From: Sphingopyxis sp. DBS4
GTDB lineage: Bacteria > Pseudomonadota > Alphaproteobacteria > Sphingomonadales > Sphingomonadaceae
Reading direction: 5' to 3'
Length of the DNA stretch: 64,000 nucleotides
NCBI RefSeq assembly: GCF_024628865.1
Contig: NZ_CP102384.1
Location: 2,181,001 to 2,245,000 of the forward strand
Below the pieces are notes generated by a model. It saw only the letters and a program-made list of their open reading frames with translations. It ran no database searches and was not told the DNA's origin. Positions 54,849 to 63,652 of the stretch are shown one piece after another. Position 1 is the first letter of the stretch. Each line of letters begins with the position of its first letter. The position numbers and the translations under genes are program-made.

Positions 54849-56168
54849 ATGCTGGATCGCAGACATTTGCTGGCGGCGGGCGCTGCGGCGATCGGCGGGA
54901 CCGTTTTCGGGGGCCGGGCCCTTGCCGCGACGCCGTCGCTTCGCGCTGCGGCGCGCGATGCCTGGCTCTATTCGGTCCCGTTGATCGAGGTGGCGAATGT
55001 GCGGCGGCGAATCCTCACCAAGGGTCCGGCGAACCATTTCGTCCACAACCGCAACCTGACCAACATCCAGACGCAGAAGGTGACGTCGCCGAACAACGAC
55101 ACCATGTATTCGCATGCGATGCTCGATCTTGCGGCCGGGCCGGTCGAATTGACGCTGCCCGCGACCGGCGACCGCTATTTTTCGGTGCAACTGGTCGACA
55201 TGTATACCAATACGGTCGCGGTGCTGGGCACGCGCACCACCGGGGGGGACGGCGGGCGGTTCATCGTCGCGGGGCCCCATGGCGATGCCCCCGCCAATGC
55301 GATCCGGACCCCGTCCGACTGGGCCTTCCTCCTCGCGCGGGCGCTGGTCGACGGCCCGTCGGACGTCGCCGCGGTTCGCGCCGTGCAGGACGGGCTGGCG
55401 ATCGAGGGGGCGGGCGGCCCCGCCCCGACAATCGCGGTGCCCGCACGCGACGCGCCGTGGCGCGACTATTTCGCCGGAGCAGCGGCGTTGATCGCCGAAT
55501 CGCCGCCGCCGGTGACCGACGACGCGCTGTTCGACCGGATCGCGCCGCTCGGGCTCACCCGCTCCGGCTTTCGGCCGCCCGATTTCCCGGCGGAAGCGAT
55601 CCGCGAGATCGAAGCGGGACTCGCCGAGGCCCGCGCGATCGCCGCGCAGTCGCAGCTCGGCAAATTGACCAGGGACGGCTGGGCTTATCCGCCGTGGGAT
55701 CTCGGCCGTTTCGAACAGGATTATGAATTTCGCGCCCAGATCGCGGTGAGCGGCCTGTTCGCCTTGCCGCTCGAGGAGGCCTTCTATACCCGCTCGACCG
55801 GCGACGCCCCCGACGGCCTGTTCCACGGCGACCGCTATCACCTGCATTTCGCGCCCGGTGCGCTGCCGCCCGTCGATGGTTTCTGGTCGATGACGCTTTA
55901 CGAAGCGACCGGCGACGGGCAATTTTTCTTCACGCCCAATCCGATCGAGCGCTACGCGATCGGCGACCGCACCGAGGGGCTTGTCCGCAATCGCGACGGC
56001 TCGATCGATATCTGGATCGCCCGCCAGGATCCCGGCCCCGCGCGCCGGGCCAACTGGCTTCCCGCGCCAGAGGCCAAGCCGTTTGTGCTCTCGATGCGCG
56101 CCTATGTGCCGCAAGCGCCACTATTGAACGGAGTTTATCATTTTCCGCCGCTCGCTCGATATGGCTGA
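54849..56168 (+). CDS. DUF1254/DUF1214 domain exported protein
   Basis: These 439 residues begin with a twin-arginine-like signal (MLDRRHLLAAGAAAIGGTVF). The DUF1254 part (NRNLTNIQTQKVTSPNNDTMYSH) and the C-terminal DUF1214 part (GFWSMTLYEATGDGQFFFT, then SIDIWIARQDPG) are recognisable. These proteins are found near catabolic and stress genes and have no known catalytic role. First gene of the right arm; GGGGAGAGG is a strong ribosome site. Confidence 0.85.
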   Translation: MLDRRHLLAAGAAAIGGTVFGGRALAATPSLRAAARDAWLYSVPLIEVANVRRRILTKGPANHFVHNRNLTNIQTQKVTSPNNDTMYSHAMLDLAAGPVELTLPATGDRYFSVQLVDMYTNTVAVLGTRTTGGDGGRFIVAGPHGDAPANAIRTPSDWAFLLARALVDGPSDVAAVRAVQDGLAIEGAGGPAPTIAVPARDAPWRDYFAGAAALIAESPPPVTDDALFDRIAPLGLTRSGFRPPDFPAEAIREIEAGLAEARAIAAQSQLGKLTRDGWAYPPWDLGRFEQDYEFRAQIAVSGLFALPLEEAFYTRSTGDAPDGLFHGDRYHLHFAPGALPPVDGFWSMTLYEATGDGQFFFTPNPIERYAIGDRTEGLVRNRDGSIDIWIARQDPGPARRANWLPAPEAKPFVLSMRAYVPQAPLLNGVYHFPPLARYG

Positions 56169-56230
56169 GCTTGCGTGGGCAATCACCTGATACCGCTCGA
56201 TTATACACTCTCAACTTGGGGAGATGACCG

Positions 56231-57748
56231 ATGATTGACGATTGCCGACACCGATTTTCGCGCCCCCGCGATCGCCGCGTCGAAACAGCGCTGGCCGGCG
56301 TCGCGGCCTTGTTTCTCGCCGCCTGCGGGGAGGGATCGGACTATGCGGCGATCGCCGACGCCCCGGTCATCGTGCCCCAAACGCTTGCGGCGACGCGAAG
56401 CACGCTCGTTACCCCGCCGACCCCGACCGGCCTGTTCGTCAACCCCGCCTATGACGATGCGACCGGCGACACATCGGCCTATATCGGCTGGGATTCCGCC
56501 CCCGGCGCCACCGGCTACCGCGTGCGTTACAAGATCAACGGCGGCACGCTGCACGTCAACACGGTCGGCGCGACGCCGGGGACGCAATTGACCGGGCTGA
56601 GCCCCGGCGATCAGCTGACGGTCACCGTCGTCGCCTTTTCGTCGGGCGGACTGTCGTCCGCCACCGATCCGGTAAACGCGACGCTGCCGCACGCCCGGAC
56701 CACCGCCGAAGACACCAACTATAACAATGCCGCCGACTATTCGGAGGAGGCCTCGAACGGCGGGGTCGCGGTGGTTGTGCTGCAGCACGGCCGAAAGGTC
56801 TTTGAACGTTATGCGGACGGCTACAACAACGAACCGCATATTCTGGCGAGCGGCACCAAGAGCTTCAGTTGCGCACTCGAAGCCTTTGCCGAGCAGGACG
56901 GGTTTCTGAACCTCACGACCAACGTCTCGTCGCGCATCACCGACTGGCAGAGCGATCCCGACAAATCGCCGATCACCGTGCTCCACCTGCTCGGTCTCAA
57001 TTCCGGAATGCACGGCAATCCGGCCTATTCGCCGCGGACGGTGCCCACACTCGATACCTATAATCTCGCGGTCAACGAAATCGACAGCGGCAATCCGGCG
57101 GGGGGCAATGCGTTCATCTATGACCCGCTGTCGTTCCAGAATTTCGCGCTGCTGTTCCAGATATCGTCCGGCGGCACCTACGGCAGCGGCGGCGCCGTCA
57201 CCGGGGGCACCGACCCGGTCGATTATCTGCAGACGAAATTATTCACGCCGCTTGGCATCGCATCCACCTCCTATGGCTGGACCCGCGACGTGCAAGGGCA
57301 CCCCCAGATGGCCGGAGGCGCATCGTTCAGCGCAACCGACTGGCTGAAATACGGGCAGTTCATGCTGCAGAAGGGCACGTGGCAAAGCGCTCGTCATCTG
57401 CCGGCGGCAACGGTCGATTATTGCACCGCCGGCACCGGGACGGGCGGCTATACGAATCCTTCCTTTCATGGCTACGGACTGACCTGGTGGCTGAACCGCC
57501 ATTATGACGGCACCTATGACGACGACGTCGATATCGTCCCCGCCGCCGCGCTGCCGATCGATCCCGACGACGACCAGATCGCGCCCGACGTTCCCGAGGA
57601 TATGTATATGGCGGCGGGCGCGGGATTTCAGCGGCTCTACGTCATCCCGTCGCTCGATCTCGTCGTAGTCCGTTTCGCGGACGACTCGGCATCGTCGGAT
57701 TATTCGGACAATATATTCCTCGGCAAGCTGATCGGGACGGTGTCGTAA
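56231..57748 (+). CDS. SxxK serine hydrolase lipoprotein with FnIII-like domain
   Basis: These 505 residues have a lipoprotein signal (LAAC, Cys 32). A fibronectin type III-like domain (about 62-153, GATGYRVRYKINGGT) precedes a beta-lactamase-class-C-like hydrolase with the SGTKSFS motif (Ser207-Lys210) and a HGYGLTWW region near the C-terminus. It probably hydrolyses an ester or amide at the outer membrane. It lies 62 nt after the DUF1254 gene and is followed directly by the metallo-hydrolase, so both are in the right-arm operon. Confidence 0.8.
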   Translation: MIDDCRHRFSRPRDRRVETALAGVAALFLAACGEGSDYAAIADAPVIVPQTLAATRSTLVTPPTPTGLFVNPAYDDATGDTSAYIGWDSAPGATGYRVRYKINGGTLHVNTVGATPGTQLTGLSPGDQLTVTVVAFSSGGLSSATDPVNATLPHARTTAEDTNYNNAADYSEEASNGGVAVVVLQHGRKVFERYADGYNNEPHILASGTKSFSCALEAFAEQDGFLNLTTNVSSRITDWQSDPDKSPITVLHLLGLNSGMHGNPAYSPRTVPTLDTYNLAVNEIDSGNPAGGNAFIYDPLSFQNFALLFQISSGGTYGSGGAVTGGTDPVDYLQTKLFTPLGIASTSYGWTRDVQGHPQMAGGASFSATDWLKYGQFMLQKGTWQSARHLPAATVDYCTAGTGTGGYTNPSFHGYGLTWWLNRHYDGTYDDDVDIVPAAALPIDPDDDQIAPDVPEDMYMAAGAGFQRLYVIPSLDLVVVRFADDSASSDYSDNIFLGKLIGTVS

Positions 57749-59113
57749 ATGCCGGCACATGCGGATCGACCAACGTCGCGCAGGCGTGGGATATCGCCGA
57801 TGCGATGGACCGCGGCCGCCGCCGGAATCGCCTTTGCCTGCCTGACCATGCCCGGCGCCGCGGCGCAGGACGCCGGCCCCGCGTCGAACCCCGCGCTCAG
57901 CACCGGACAGGGCGAGACCGAAGCCCATCCCTATCTCGGCGGGCGCATCTATCAGGCGACGGCGTTCGGCAACAGCTTCATGGTGCCGACACCCGACGGC
58001 AATGTCATCATCGACACGTCGAACGCGCGCGCCGCCGAACGGCACCATGCGTGGCTCACCAAGGTTTCCGGCGCGCCCGTCCGCTATGTCATCCTGACTC
58101 ACGCCCACACCGACCATAGCGGCGGACTTCCACTGTGGCGCGGGCCCGGCACGCATGTGATCGCACAGGAGAAAGAGGGCGAGTTTCTCGACTATCGCGC
58201 GCGGCTGAGCGGCCTGTTGGCAACCCGCGCGAGCGCGCAATATACCAAAACGGGCAGGACCGTGGTGAGCCACGCCAATCCCGGCAATCACGCCGCGGGG
58301 CCGCTCGCCGACATAGTGTTCGACAAGGAATATCGCTTTACGCTCGGCGGACTGACCTTCGTCTGTTTCGCGGCGCCGGGCGAGACGCCCGACATGCTCA
58401 ATGTCTGGATTCCCGAGCTCAAGGCGCTCTTCATCGGCGACAATTATTACCAGTCTTTCCCCAATCTCTACACGCTGCGCGGCACCGAACCCCGGCCGGC
58501 GCTCGACTATGTCGCCTCCATCGACAAGGTTCTGGCGCTGAAACCCGCCATCGTTCTGCCCAGCCACGGCGTCCCGATCGAGGGCGCCGACACGGTGCAG
58601 CGGGTGCTGACCCGCTATCGCGATGCGATCCTCTATGTCCACGACGCCACGGTGAAGGGGATGAACGAGGGCAAGGACGTCTATACGCTGATGCGCGACG
58701 TCAAGCTGCCGCCGTCGCTCGACGTCGGCGAGGATTATGGCAAGATCGCCTGGTCGGTGCGCGGCATCTACGATGCCTATATCGGCTGGTTCGATGGCGA
58801 CCCCGCCTCGATCTATCCGGTGTCGCCCGACGAGGCCTATGCGGAACTCACGCGCCTGGCGGGCGGAGCGGACGCTGTCGCCGCCCGCGCGCAAGCGCTG
58901 ATCGCGGATCATCGGGCGGCGACGGCGCTCCGCCTGACCAGCGCCGCCCTGGCGGCCGATCCGGCCAGCAAAGCGGCCCTCAAGGCGCGGATCGCGGCGT
59001 TCGAGGCGCTGCTCGCGGCCTCGCGAAACTCGAACGAGAACGGCTGGCTTCGCAAAGGCCTGTTCGATGCGAAAGCGGCGCTCGCCGGACCTGCGACCGG
59101 GGAAGAACCATGA
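57749..59113 (+). CDS. alkylsulfatase-like metallo-beta-lactamase-fold hydrolase
   Basis: These 454 residues have an N-terminal signal segment (RWTAAAAGIAFACLTMPGAAA) and the HxHxDH metal motif THAHTDHSGG (about 117-126). QSFPNLYTLRGTEPRPALDY and a C-terminal helical dimerisation region follow, both marks of the SdsA/BDS1 alkylsulfatase group. It would hydrolyse an alkyl sulfate ester in the periplasm. The ATG lies right after the previous stop codon (TAAATG); the M at 57800 is another possible start. Confidence 0.83.
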   Translation: MPAHADRPTSRRRGISPMRWTAAAAGIAFACLTMPGAAAQDAGPASNPALSTGQGETEAHPYLGGRIYQATAFGNSFMVPTPDGNVIIDTSNARAAERHHAWLTKVSGAPVRYVILTHAHTDHSGGLPLWRGPGTHVIAQEKEGEFLDYRARLSGLLATRASAQYTKTGRTVVSHANPGNHAAGPLADIVFDKEYRFTLGGLTFVCFAAPGETPDMLNVWIPELKALFIGDNYYQSFPNLYTLRGTEPRPALDYVASIDKVLALKPAIVLPSHGVPIEGADTVQRVLTRYRDAILYVHDATVKGMNEGKDVYTLMRDVKLPPSLDVGEDYGKIAWSVRGIYDAYIGWFDGDPASIYPVSPDEAYAELTRLAGGADAVAARAQALIADHRAATALRLTSAALAADPASKAALKARIAAFEALLAASRNSNENGWLRKGLFDAKAALAGPATGEEP

Positions 59114-59241
59114 CGGCTTGTTGGAAAGAGGCGCTGTCTATACTGCCGCAAAGGACGGAATCCCGCCGTCGATCGGCGCAAATCATGCGGCGCGAACCGG
59201 GGCGAAAGACGCGCCCCCGCTTCGCGCACGAGGTAAGAAAA

Positions 59242-60015
59242 ATGGCAAAGAGCAGCGGCAGAAGCAGGAACAGCGACGATAATCGCACCACCGACGCCTG
59301 GCTTTCGGAAGCGATCATCCGCGAGATCATCGTCCAGCGGCACCAGCCCGGAATGCCGCTCCGCGAAAATGAGATCGCCGAGCGCTACGAAGTCAGCCGG
59401 CCGTCGGCGCGCGAAGCGTTGCGGCTCGCTGCGCAGGCGGGCTTCGTCGATATCCTGCCGTGGCGCGGCGCCCGCGTCGCGAATATCGATATCGACCAGT
59501 TCATCGATGCGCTCGGCATACTCGAGGATATTTATGCGCGCTGCGCGGCGCTGGCGAGCGAGCATATGCCCGAATCCGCCTTCGCCGAACTCGATCGTCA
59601 TATTCCCGCCGACGCGGCGCACCTGCCCGATACGGCGGACAAGGGGCAGCTCTATCGCCTGTCCTTCTCGATCGGCGCCTTCATCGGCCAGCATTCGGGC
59701 AGCCCGATCGCCGAACGGATGCTGCTGCACATCGGCCGGCTCGTCCTTTGGCAGCAGCGCCTTCATTTGCCCGGCACCGTCGAAACCGAAGTCGAATCGC
59801 TCCACGCCCACCGGCTCATGGCGGCGGCGATCAAGTCGCGGCAGCGCGATGTCGCCGCGAGCGCGGCGCGCGCCATCGTGCTGATCACCCGCCGGTCGCT
59901 GCATCCGGCGCCGGTCCGCGAATCCGATCGCTCGACGCTCGCGAGCCTCGAATCGATCGGCCAATCGATCCGGCCCACATCGGCCGCAGGCACATCAGGG
60001 AAGGATCGCGAATGA
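59242..60015 (+). CDS. GntR-family (FCD) regulator 2
   Basis: This 257-residue FCD-type GntR is a close paralogue of the one at 50570. Both share NRTTDAWLSEA(I/L)IREIIVQR, EIA(E/D)RY(E/Q)VSRPSAREALRLAAQ and the whole effector domain, with a longer C-tail here. An ATG at 59110 that overlaps the metallo-hydrolase stop and has GGGGAAG in front would add 44 residues not found in the paralogue; I prefer 59242 but the longer form is possible. ATGA overlap with the sulfatase. Confidence 0.85.
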   Translation: MAKSSGRSRNSDDNRTTDAWLSEAIIREIIVQRHQPGMPLRENEIAERYEVSRPSAREALRLAAQAGFVDILPWRGARVANIDIDQFIDALGILEDIYARCAALASEHMPESAFAELDRHIPADAAHLPDTADKGQLYRLSFSIGAFIGQHSGSPIAERMLLHIGRLVLWQQRLHLPGTVETEVESLHAHRLMAAAIKSRQRDVAASAARAIVLITRRSLHPAPVRESDRSTLASLESIGQSIRPTSAAGTSGKDRE

Positions 60016-61547
60016 CCCATGCAAAAAGGGCACCGCGCCCCACCGGCCGCCGGGCGGCGGCGCGGCGCGTCTTGACGACGGCGGCTACCGTCCTGACCGC
60101 TCTTGCGCTCGGCGCCTGCGCGGCGCCGCGCGAACGGACGGCAGCGACCCCGCCCGCCGCGACCGCCGACCAGCCGAACATCATCCTGATCGTCGCCGAC
60201 GACCTCGGTCACGGCGACCTCAGCGCCTACGGCGGCGCCATTCGCACCCCCAATATCGACGCGCTGGCCCGGTCGGGAATCCGCTACGATACCGCCTATT
60301 CGACCGCGCCGATCTGCTCCCCGTCGCGCGCCGGATTCCTATCCGGCCGGTTTCAGGGGCGCTTCGGCTTCTATTACAATCTCGTCGGCCGCGACGTCGG
60401 CATGCCGGCCGAAGAGACGACGCTCGCCGAAGTCGCGAAGCAGGCGAACTACCAGACCGCGATGATCGGCAAATGGCACGTCGGCGACGGGGTCGGGCGC
60501 CACCCGCTCGACCAGGGCTTCGACAGCTTTTTCGGCTTCCTCGGCGGCGCGACCAGCTATTATCCCGACGGCACCAAGGGACTGGTGACCACCGACAGCG
60601 GCGAAGGCAAGCTTATCACGCGCAAGCGCTTTCCGATCATGGAGGGGCGCGAAACCGTCAATCCGCCCGGCAACATCACCGATGTGTTCACCGACCGGGC
60701 CGTAAAATTCGTCGGATCGGGACATGATCGCCCCTTCTTCCTCTATCTGGCCTATAATGCACCGCATTCGCCATATGCGGCAACGAAGGAAGATGTGCAG
60801 CCATTTGCGAAGGATCCGTCGCCGCAATCCCGAATCTACAAGGCGATGATTACAAAGCTCGACCAGAATGTCGGGCGGCTGATGGGCGCCTTGAAAGCGC
60901 ACGGACTTGATCGTCGAACGATTGTTTTTTTCATCAGCGACAATGGCTGCCCCAACTATGCCGAAGGCGCCTGCTCCAACGCGCCTTTCGCGGGATGGAA
61001 AGCCTTTCCGCTCGAAGGCGGCGTGCGCGTGCCCTTCATCCTCAGCGCCCCCGGACGGGTGAAGCGCGGCCAGGTCGAGGCGCGCCCGATCTCGACGCTC
61101 GACATCATGCCGACGATGGCCGCCGCGATGCACCGGCCCGCGCCGCCGCAGAGCGAGGGACAGAATCTGCTCGCCGCGTCCGCCCTGCCGGCGGATCGGA
61201 CGCTGTTCTGGCGCATGGGGCCCAATCACTGGGCGCGGAGCGGCCCGTGGAAGCTGATCACGATCAACAAGGCGGCCGAGGTCCAGACGCTCGCGGATGT
61301 GATGGGGAAACCCCTGCCCGACGGCACGCAGCTCGGCATATCGCCGCTCGGACAATGGCAAATGCTCTTCGATATCGTCCGCGATCGGGACGAAGCGAAC
61401 GACCTTTCGTCGCAGCAGCCCGAAGCCGTCGCGGATCTGGAGCGCCGTTTCGATCGCTGGGATGAAAAGAATATTCCCCCGGCCTTCACCAGCCGCCGCG
61501 AATTCCGGACCGAGATCGACGGCAAGAAGGTCCAGTTGATCTTCTGA
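60012..61547 (+). CDS. sulfatase lipoprotein (formylglycine type)
   Basis: This 511-residue type I sulfatase has a lipoprotein signal (LGAC, Cys 36), the metal motif IVADDLGHGD, and the modification site CSPSR with Cys102, converted to formylglycine in active enzymes. Further family motifs are MIGKWHVGDG, FLYLAYNAPHSPY and FISDNGC. It cleaves sulfate esters outside the cytoplasm. A formylglycine-generating enzyme is not in this window. It starts by overlapping the GntR stop and ends the right arm. Confidence 0.9.
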   Translation: MTHAKRAPRPTGRRAAARRVLTTAATVLTALALGACAAPRERTAATPPAATADQPNIILIVADDLGHGDLSAYGGAIRTPNIDALARSGIRYDTAYSTAPICSPSRAGFLSGRFQGRFGFYYNLVGRDVGMPAEETTLAEVAKQANYQTAMIGKWHVGDGVGRHPLDQGFDSFFGFLGGATSYYPDGTKGLVTTDSGEGKLITRKRFPIMEGRETVNPPGNITDVFTDRAVKFVGSGHDRPFFLYLAYNAPHSPYAATKEDVQPFAKDPSPQSRIYKAMITKLDQNVGRLMGALKAHGLDRRTIVFFISDNGCPNYAEGACSNAPFAGWKAFPLEGGVRVPFILSAPGRVKRGQVEARPISTLDIMPTMAAAMHRPAPPQSEGQNLLAASALPADRTLFWRMGPNHWARSGPWKLITINKAAEVQTLADVMGKPLPDGTQLGISPLGQWQMLFDIVRDRDEANDLSSQQPEAVADLERRFDRWDEKNIPPAFTSRREFRTEIDGKKVQLIF

Positions 61548-61599
61548 CGGCCTTTTCCTTCCGCTACGGGGTGGAGAGCGGACTTTGACTACCTATTCT

Positions 61600-61678
61600 C
61601 GTCATCCCGGCGAAGGCCGGGATCTCGCCGGTGCGTCATGGCGATAGGGTGAGATCCCGGCCTTCGCCGGGATGACGG
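61600..61678. repeat. REP doublet, family D (CATCCCGGCGAAGGCCGGGA type)
   Basis: Inverted copies CGTCATCCCGGCGAAGGCCG and complement are separated by about 24 nt, between the sulfatase and serB ends. The unit resembles family B with a swapped stem. Confidence 0.88.
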
Positions 61679-61727
61679 TAAATGCTCGAAATCCGCTCTT
61701 CCCTCCAGGGTCGCAGCAATTCCGCCT

Positions 61728-62612
61728 CTACCCCAGCACCCAGCTCCGCCGCGGATAGCCCTGCGCCCAGAGCAGCGCGGTCAGGTCGTGGTGGCGGACC
61801 ACCGCGTCGGCGGCTTCGGCCGCCGCGGCGTGCGGGTAATAGCCGATGCCCAGCCCGGCCGCGGTCAGCATCGGAATGTCGTTCGCGCCGTCGCCGACCG
61901 CCAGCGTCTCGGCGAGCGGCAGGCCGTGCTTCGCCGCCTCGCTCTTCAGCGTCTCGAGCTTCGCATCCTTGTCGACGATCGGCTCGTTCACCGTGCCGGT
62001 CAGCTTGCCGCCCTCGATCCGCAATTCATTGGCGACGATCCGGTCGAACCCGATCGCTTCGCCCACCGGCCCCGCAAAGGCGGTGAAACCGCCCGTCACG
62101 AGCACCGAATGCGCGCCATGCGCCTTCATCGTCTGGACGAGCGTGCGCGCGCCGCGGGTCAGGCGGACGCGCTCCATCCGGCATTGGGTCAGCACATCCT
62201 CGCCCAGCCCGCGCAGCAGCGCGACGCGCTCGGTCAGCGCGCCGCGGAAATCGACCTCGCCGCGCATCGCCCTTTGGGTAATCGCCGCGACCTGATCCTT
62301 GATCCCGGCGTAATCGGCCAGTTCGTCGATGCATTCGCAGCCGATCATCGTCGAATCCATGTCGGCGATGATCAGCTTCTTGGTGCGGTCGCCGAACGGC
62401 TGGACGACGATGTCGAGCGCACCATGGTCCATCTTCGCCAGTTCGGCGCGCGCGCTGACCAGGCTGCCCTGAAAGAAAATGTCGGCCGCATCATGCTCGT
62501 CGATCCAGTGCGGCGCGCCGACATCGTGCCCCGTCATGTCGAGCCGGTCGATCGCTTCGCGAACCACCTCGTCGGTGAGCTTTCCGGCTGCTATCAGCGT
62601 GGCAACGAACAT
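61728..62612 (-). CDS. serB: phosphoserine phosphatase
   Basis: This 294-residue HAD-family enzyme catalyses the last step of serine synthesis. The catalytic motif is [15 protein letters not shown] (Asp near 87), then the Ser/Lys motif VLVTGGFT and the DGAND metal motif near 235. An N-terminal ACT-like region of about 80 residues is present. Its ATG is part of a CATG shared with miaA on the other strand, so both promoters must lie inside the opposite gene. Confidence 0.95.
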   Translation of the reverse strand: MFVATLIAAGKLTDEVVREAIDRLDMTGHDVGAPHWIDEHDAADIFFQGSLVSARAELAKMDHGALDIVVQPFGDRTKKLIIADMDSTMIGCECIDELADYAGIKDQVAAITQRAMRGEVDFRGALTERVALLRGLGEDVLTQCRMERVRLTRGARTLVQTMKAHGAHSVLVTGGFTAFAGPVGEAIGFDRIVANELRIEGGKLTGTVNEPIVDKDAKLETLKSEAAKHGLPLAETLAVGDGANDIPMLTAAGLGIGYYPHAAAAEAADAVVRHHDLTALLWAQGYPRRSWVLG

Positions 62613-63573
62613 GGCTTCTCCTTCTGTCTCTTCCGTTCGCGGGCGGCCGCCCGTCGTACTTATCGCCGGACCCACGGCCAGCGGCAAGAGCGCTTTGGCG
62701 GTCGCGCTCGCAAAAGCCTGCGGCCGCGCAGTGGTGATCAACGCCGACGCGAGCCAGGTCTATGCCGACCTCGCCATCCTCTCGGCGCGCCCGGCGGCAG
62801 CCGAGATGGAGGGCGTGCCGCACCGCCTTTTCGGCCATATCGACGGCAAGGAGGCGTGCAACGCCGCGCGCTGGGCGGCCGAAGCGCAGGCAGAAATCGC
62901 GCGGGCCCATGCCGCGGGCGCGCTCCCGATCCTCGTCGGCGGCACCGGCCTCTATCTTCGCACCCTGCTCTTCGGCATCGCGCCGGTACCGCAGATCGAC
63001 CCGGCGATCCGCGAGGCCGTCCGCGCGCTGCCGGTCGCCGAAGCCCATGCCGCGCTGGCAAAGGCCGATCCCGAAGCCGCCGCGCGGCTCCACCCCGCAG
63101 ACGCCACCCGCGTCGCCCGCGCGCTCGAGGTCGTCCGCTCGACCGGCCGCCCGCTCGGCGAGTGGCAGCGCGCGCGCGAGGGCGGCATCGCCGACGACAT
63201 CGCCCTCACCCCGCTGATCCTCCTCCCGCCGCGCGACGACCTGCGCGCCCGCTGCGACGCGCGCCTCGTCCAGATGTTCGAACGGGGCGCGATCGCCGAA
63301 GTCGAAGCGCTGCTCGCGCGCCGCCTCGACCCCGATCTGCCCGCGATGCGCGCGATCGGCGTGCCGCAGATCGCGGCCCATCTGGCGGGCGCGATCAGCC
63401 GCGACGAAGCACTCGCGCAGGCGCAGGCCGCGACCCGCCAATATGCAAAGCGCCAATATACGTGGTTCCGCCACCAGCCCCCCGCCGATTGGCCGCGCCA
63501 CGAAGAATCATTAAACATCGATTCCATCGACAAAATAGCAATTTTATTACGTGATAGACTGTTGACAAGATAG
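62611..63573 (+). CDS. miaA: tRNA dimethylallyltransferase
   Basis: This 320-residue enzyme adds the isopentenyl group to A37 of tRNAs reading UNN codons. The P-loop is [12 protein letters not shown] (about 19-30), [19 protein letters not shown] and [14 protein letters not shown] follow, and the C-terminal [11 protein letters not shown] is typical. Start codon overlaps serB's start head to head. The stop lies 4 nt before the ilvB leader ATG, so the leader and ilvB may be on the miaA transcript or a promoter inside miaA. Confidence 0.94.
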   Translation: MASPSVSSVRGRPPVVLIAGPTASGKSALAVALAKACGRAVVINADASQVYADLAILSARPAAAEMEGVPHRLFGHIDGKEACNAARWAAEAQAEIARAHAAGALPILVGGTGLYLRTLLFGIAPVPQIDPAIREAVRALPVAEAHAALAKADPEAAARLHPADATRVARALEVVRSTGRPLGEWQRAREGGIADDIALTPLILLPPRDDLRARCDARLVQMFERGAIAEVEALLARRLDPDLPAMRAIGVPQIAAHLAGAISRDEALAQAQAATRQYAKRQYTWFRHQPPADWPRHEESLNIDSIDKIAILLRDRLLTR

Positions 63574-63577
63574 AATC

Positions 63578-63652
63578 ATGCACCTATTGCCCGCAGCCCT
63601 GTTGCAGCGCACAAGCGCTGCCTTTCTGCTGTTGAAAGGAGTTTCGTCGTGA
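63578..63652 (+). CDS. Leu-rich leader peptide of ilvB (24 aa)
   Basis: This small ORF begins 4 nt after miaA and its TGA overlaps the ilvB GTG (GTGA). It has 7 Leu among 24 residues, in pairs or a triplet (positions 3-4, 8-9, 17-19), with codons CTA, TTG, CTG, TTG, CTG, CTG, TTG; one Val near the end. The CTA and TTG codons are rare in this genome. Two hairpins overlap it, the second covering the ilvB ribosome site. This matches leader-peptide control by charged tRNA-Leu. It has no strong ribosome site of its own. Confidence 0.7.
   Translation: MHLLPAALLQRTSAAFLLLKGVSS
63604..63639 (+). promoter_or_regulatory. tandem hairpins in the ilvB leader, the second masking the SD
   Basis: The first stem is GCAGCGC/GCGCTGC (63604-63621) with loop ACAA. 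The second is CCTTTC/GAAAGG (63621-63639) with loop TGCTGTT. The second pairs bases of the ilvB ribosome site AAAGGAG (63635-63641). They share C63621, so they compete at the junction. No U-run follows, so translational control is more likely than transcription termination. Confidence 0.6.

Noticed and set aside
59110..59241. Longer N-terminus for GntR 2 from the ATGA overlap at 59110
   Set aside because: Not rejected completely: it has a ribosome site, but the 44 extra residues are absent from the close paralogue and use atypical codons, so the shorter form was annotated.
63562..63567. TTGACA as a -35 box for ilvB
   Set aside because: A -10 at the correct spacing would fall inside the leader ORF after its ATG and is a poor match (TATTGC).
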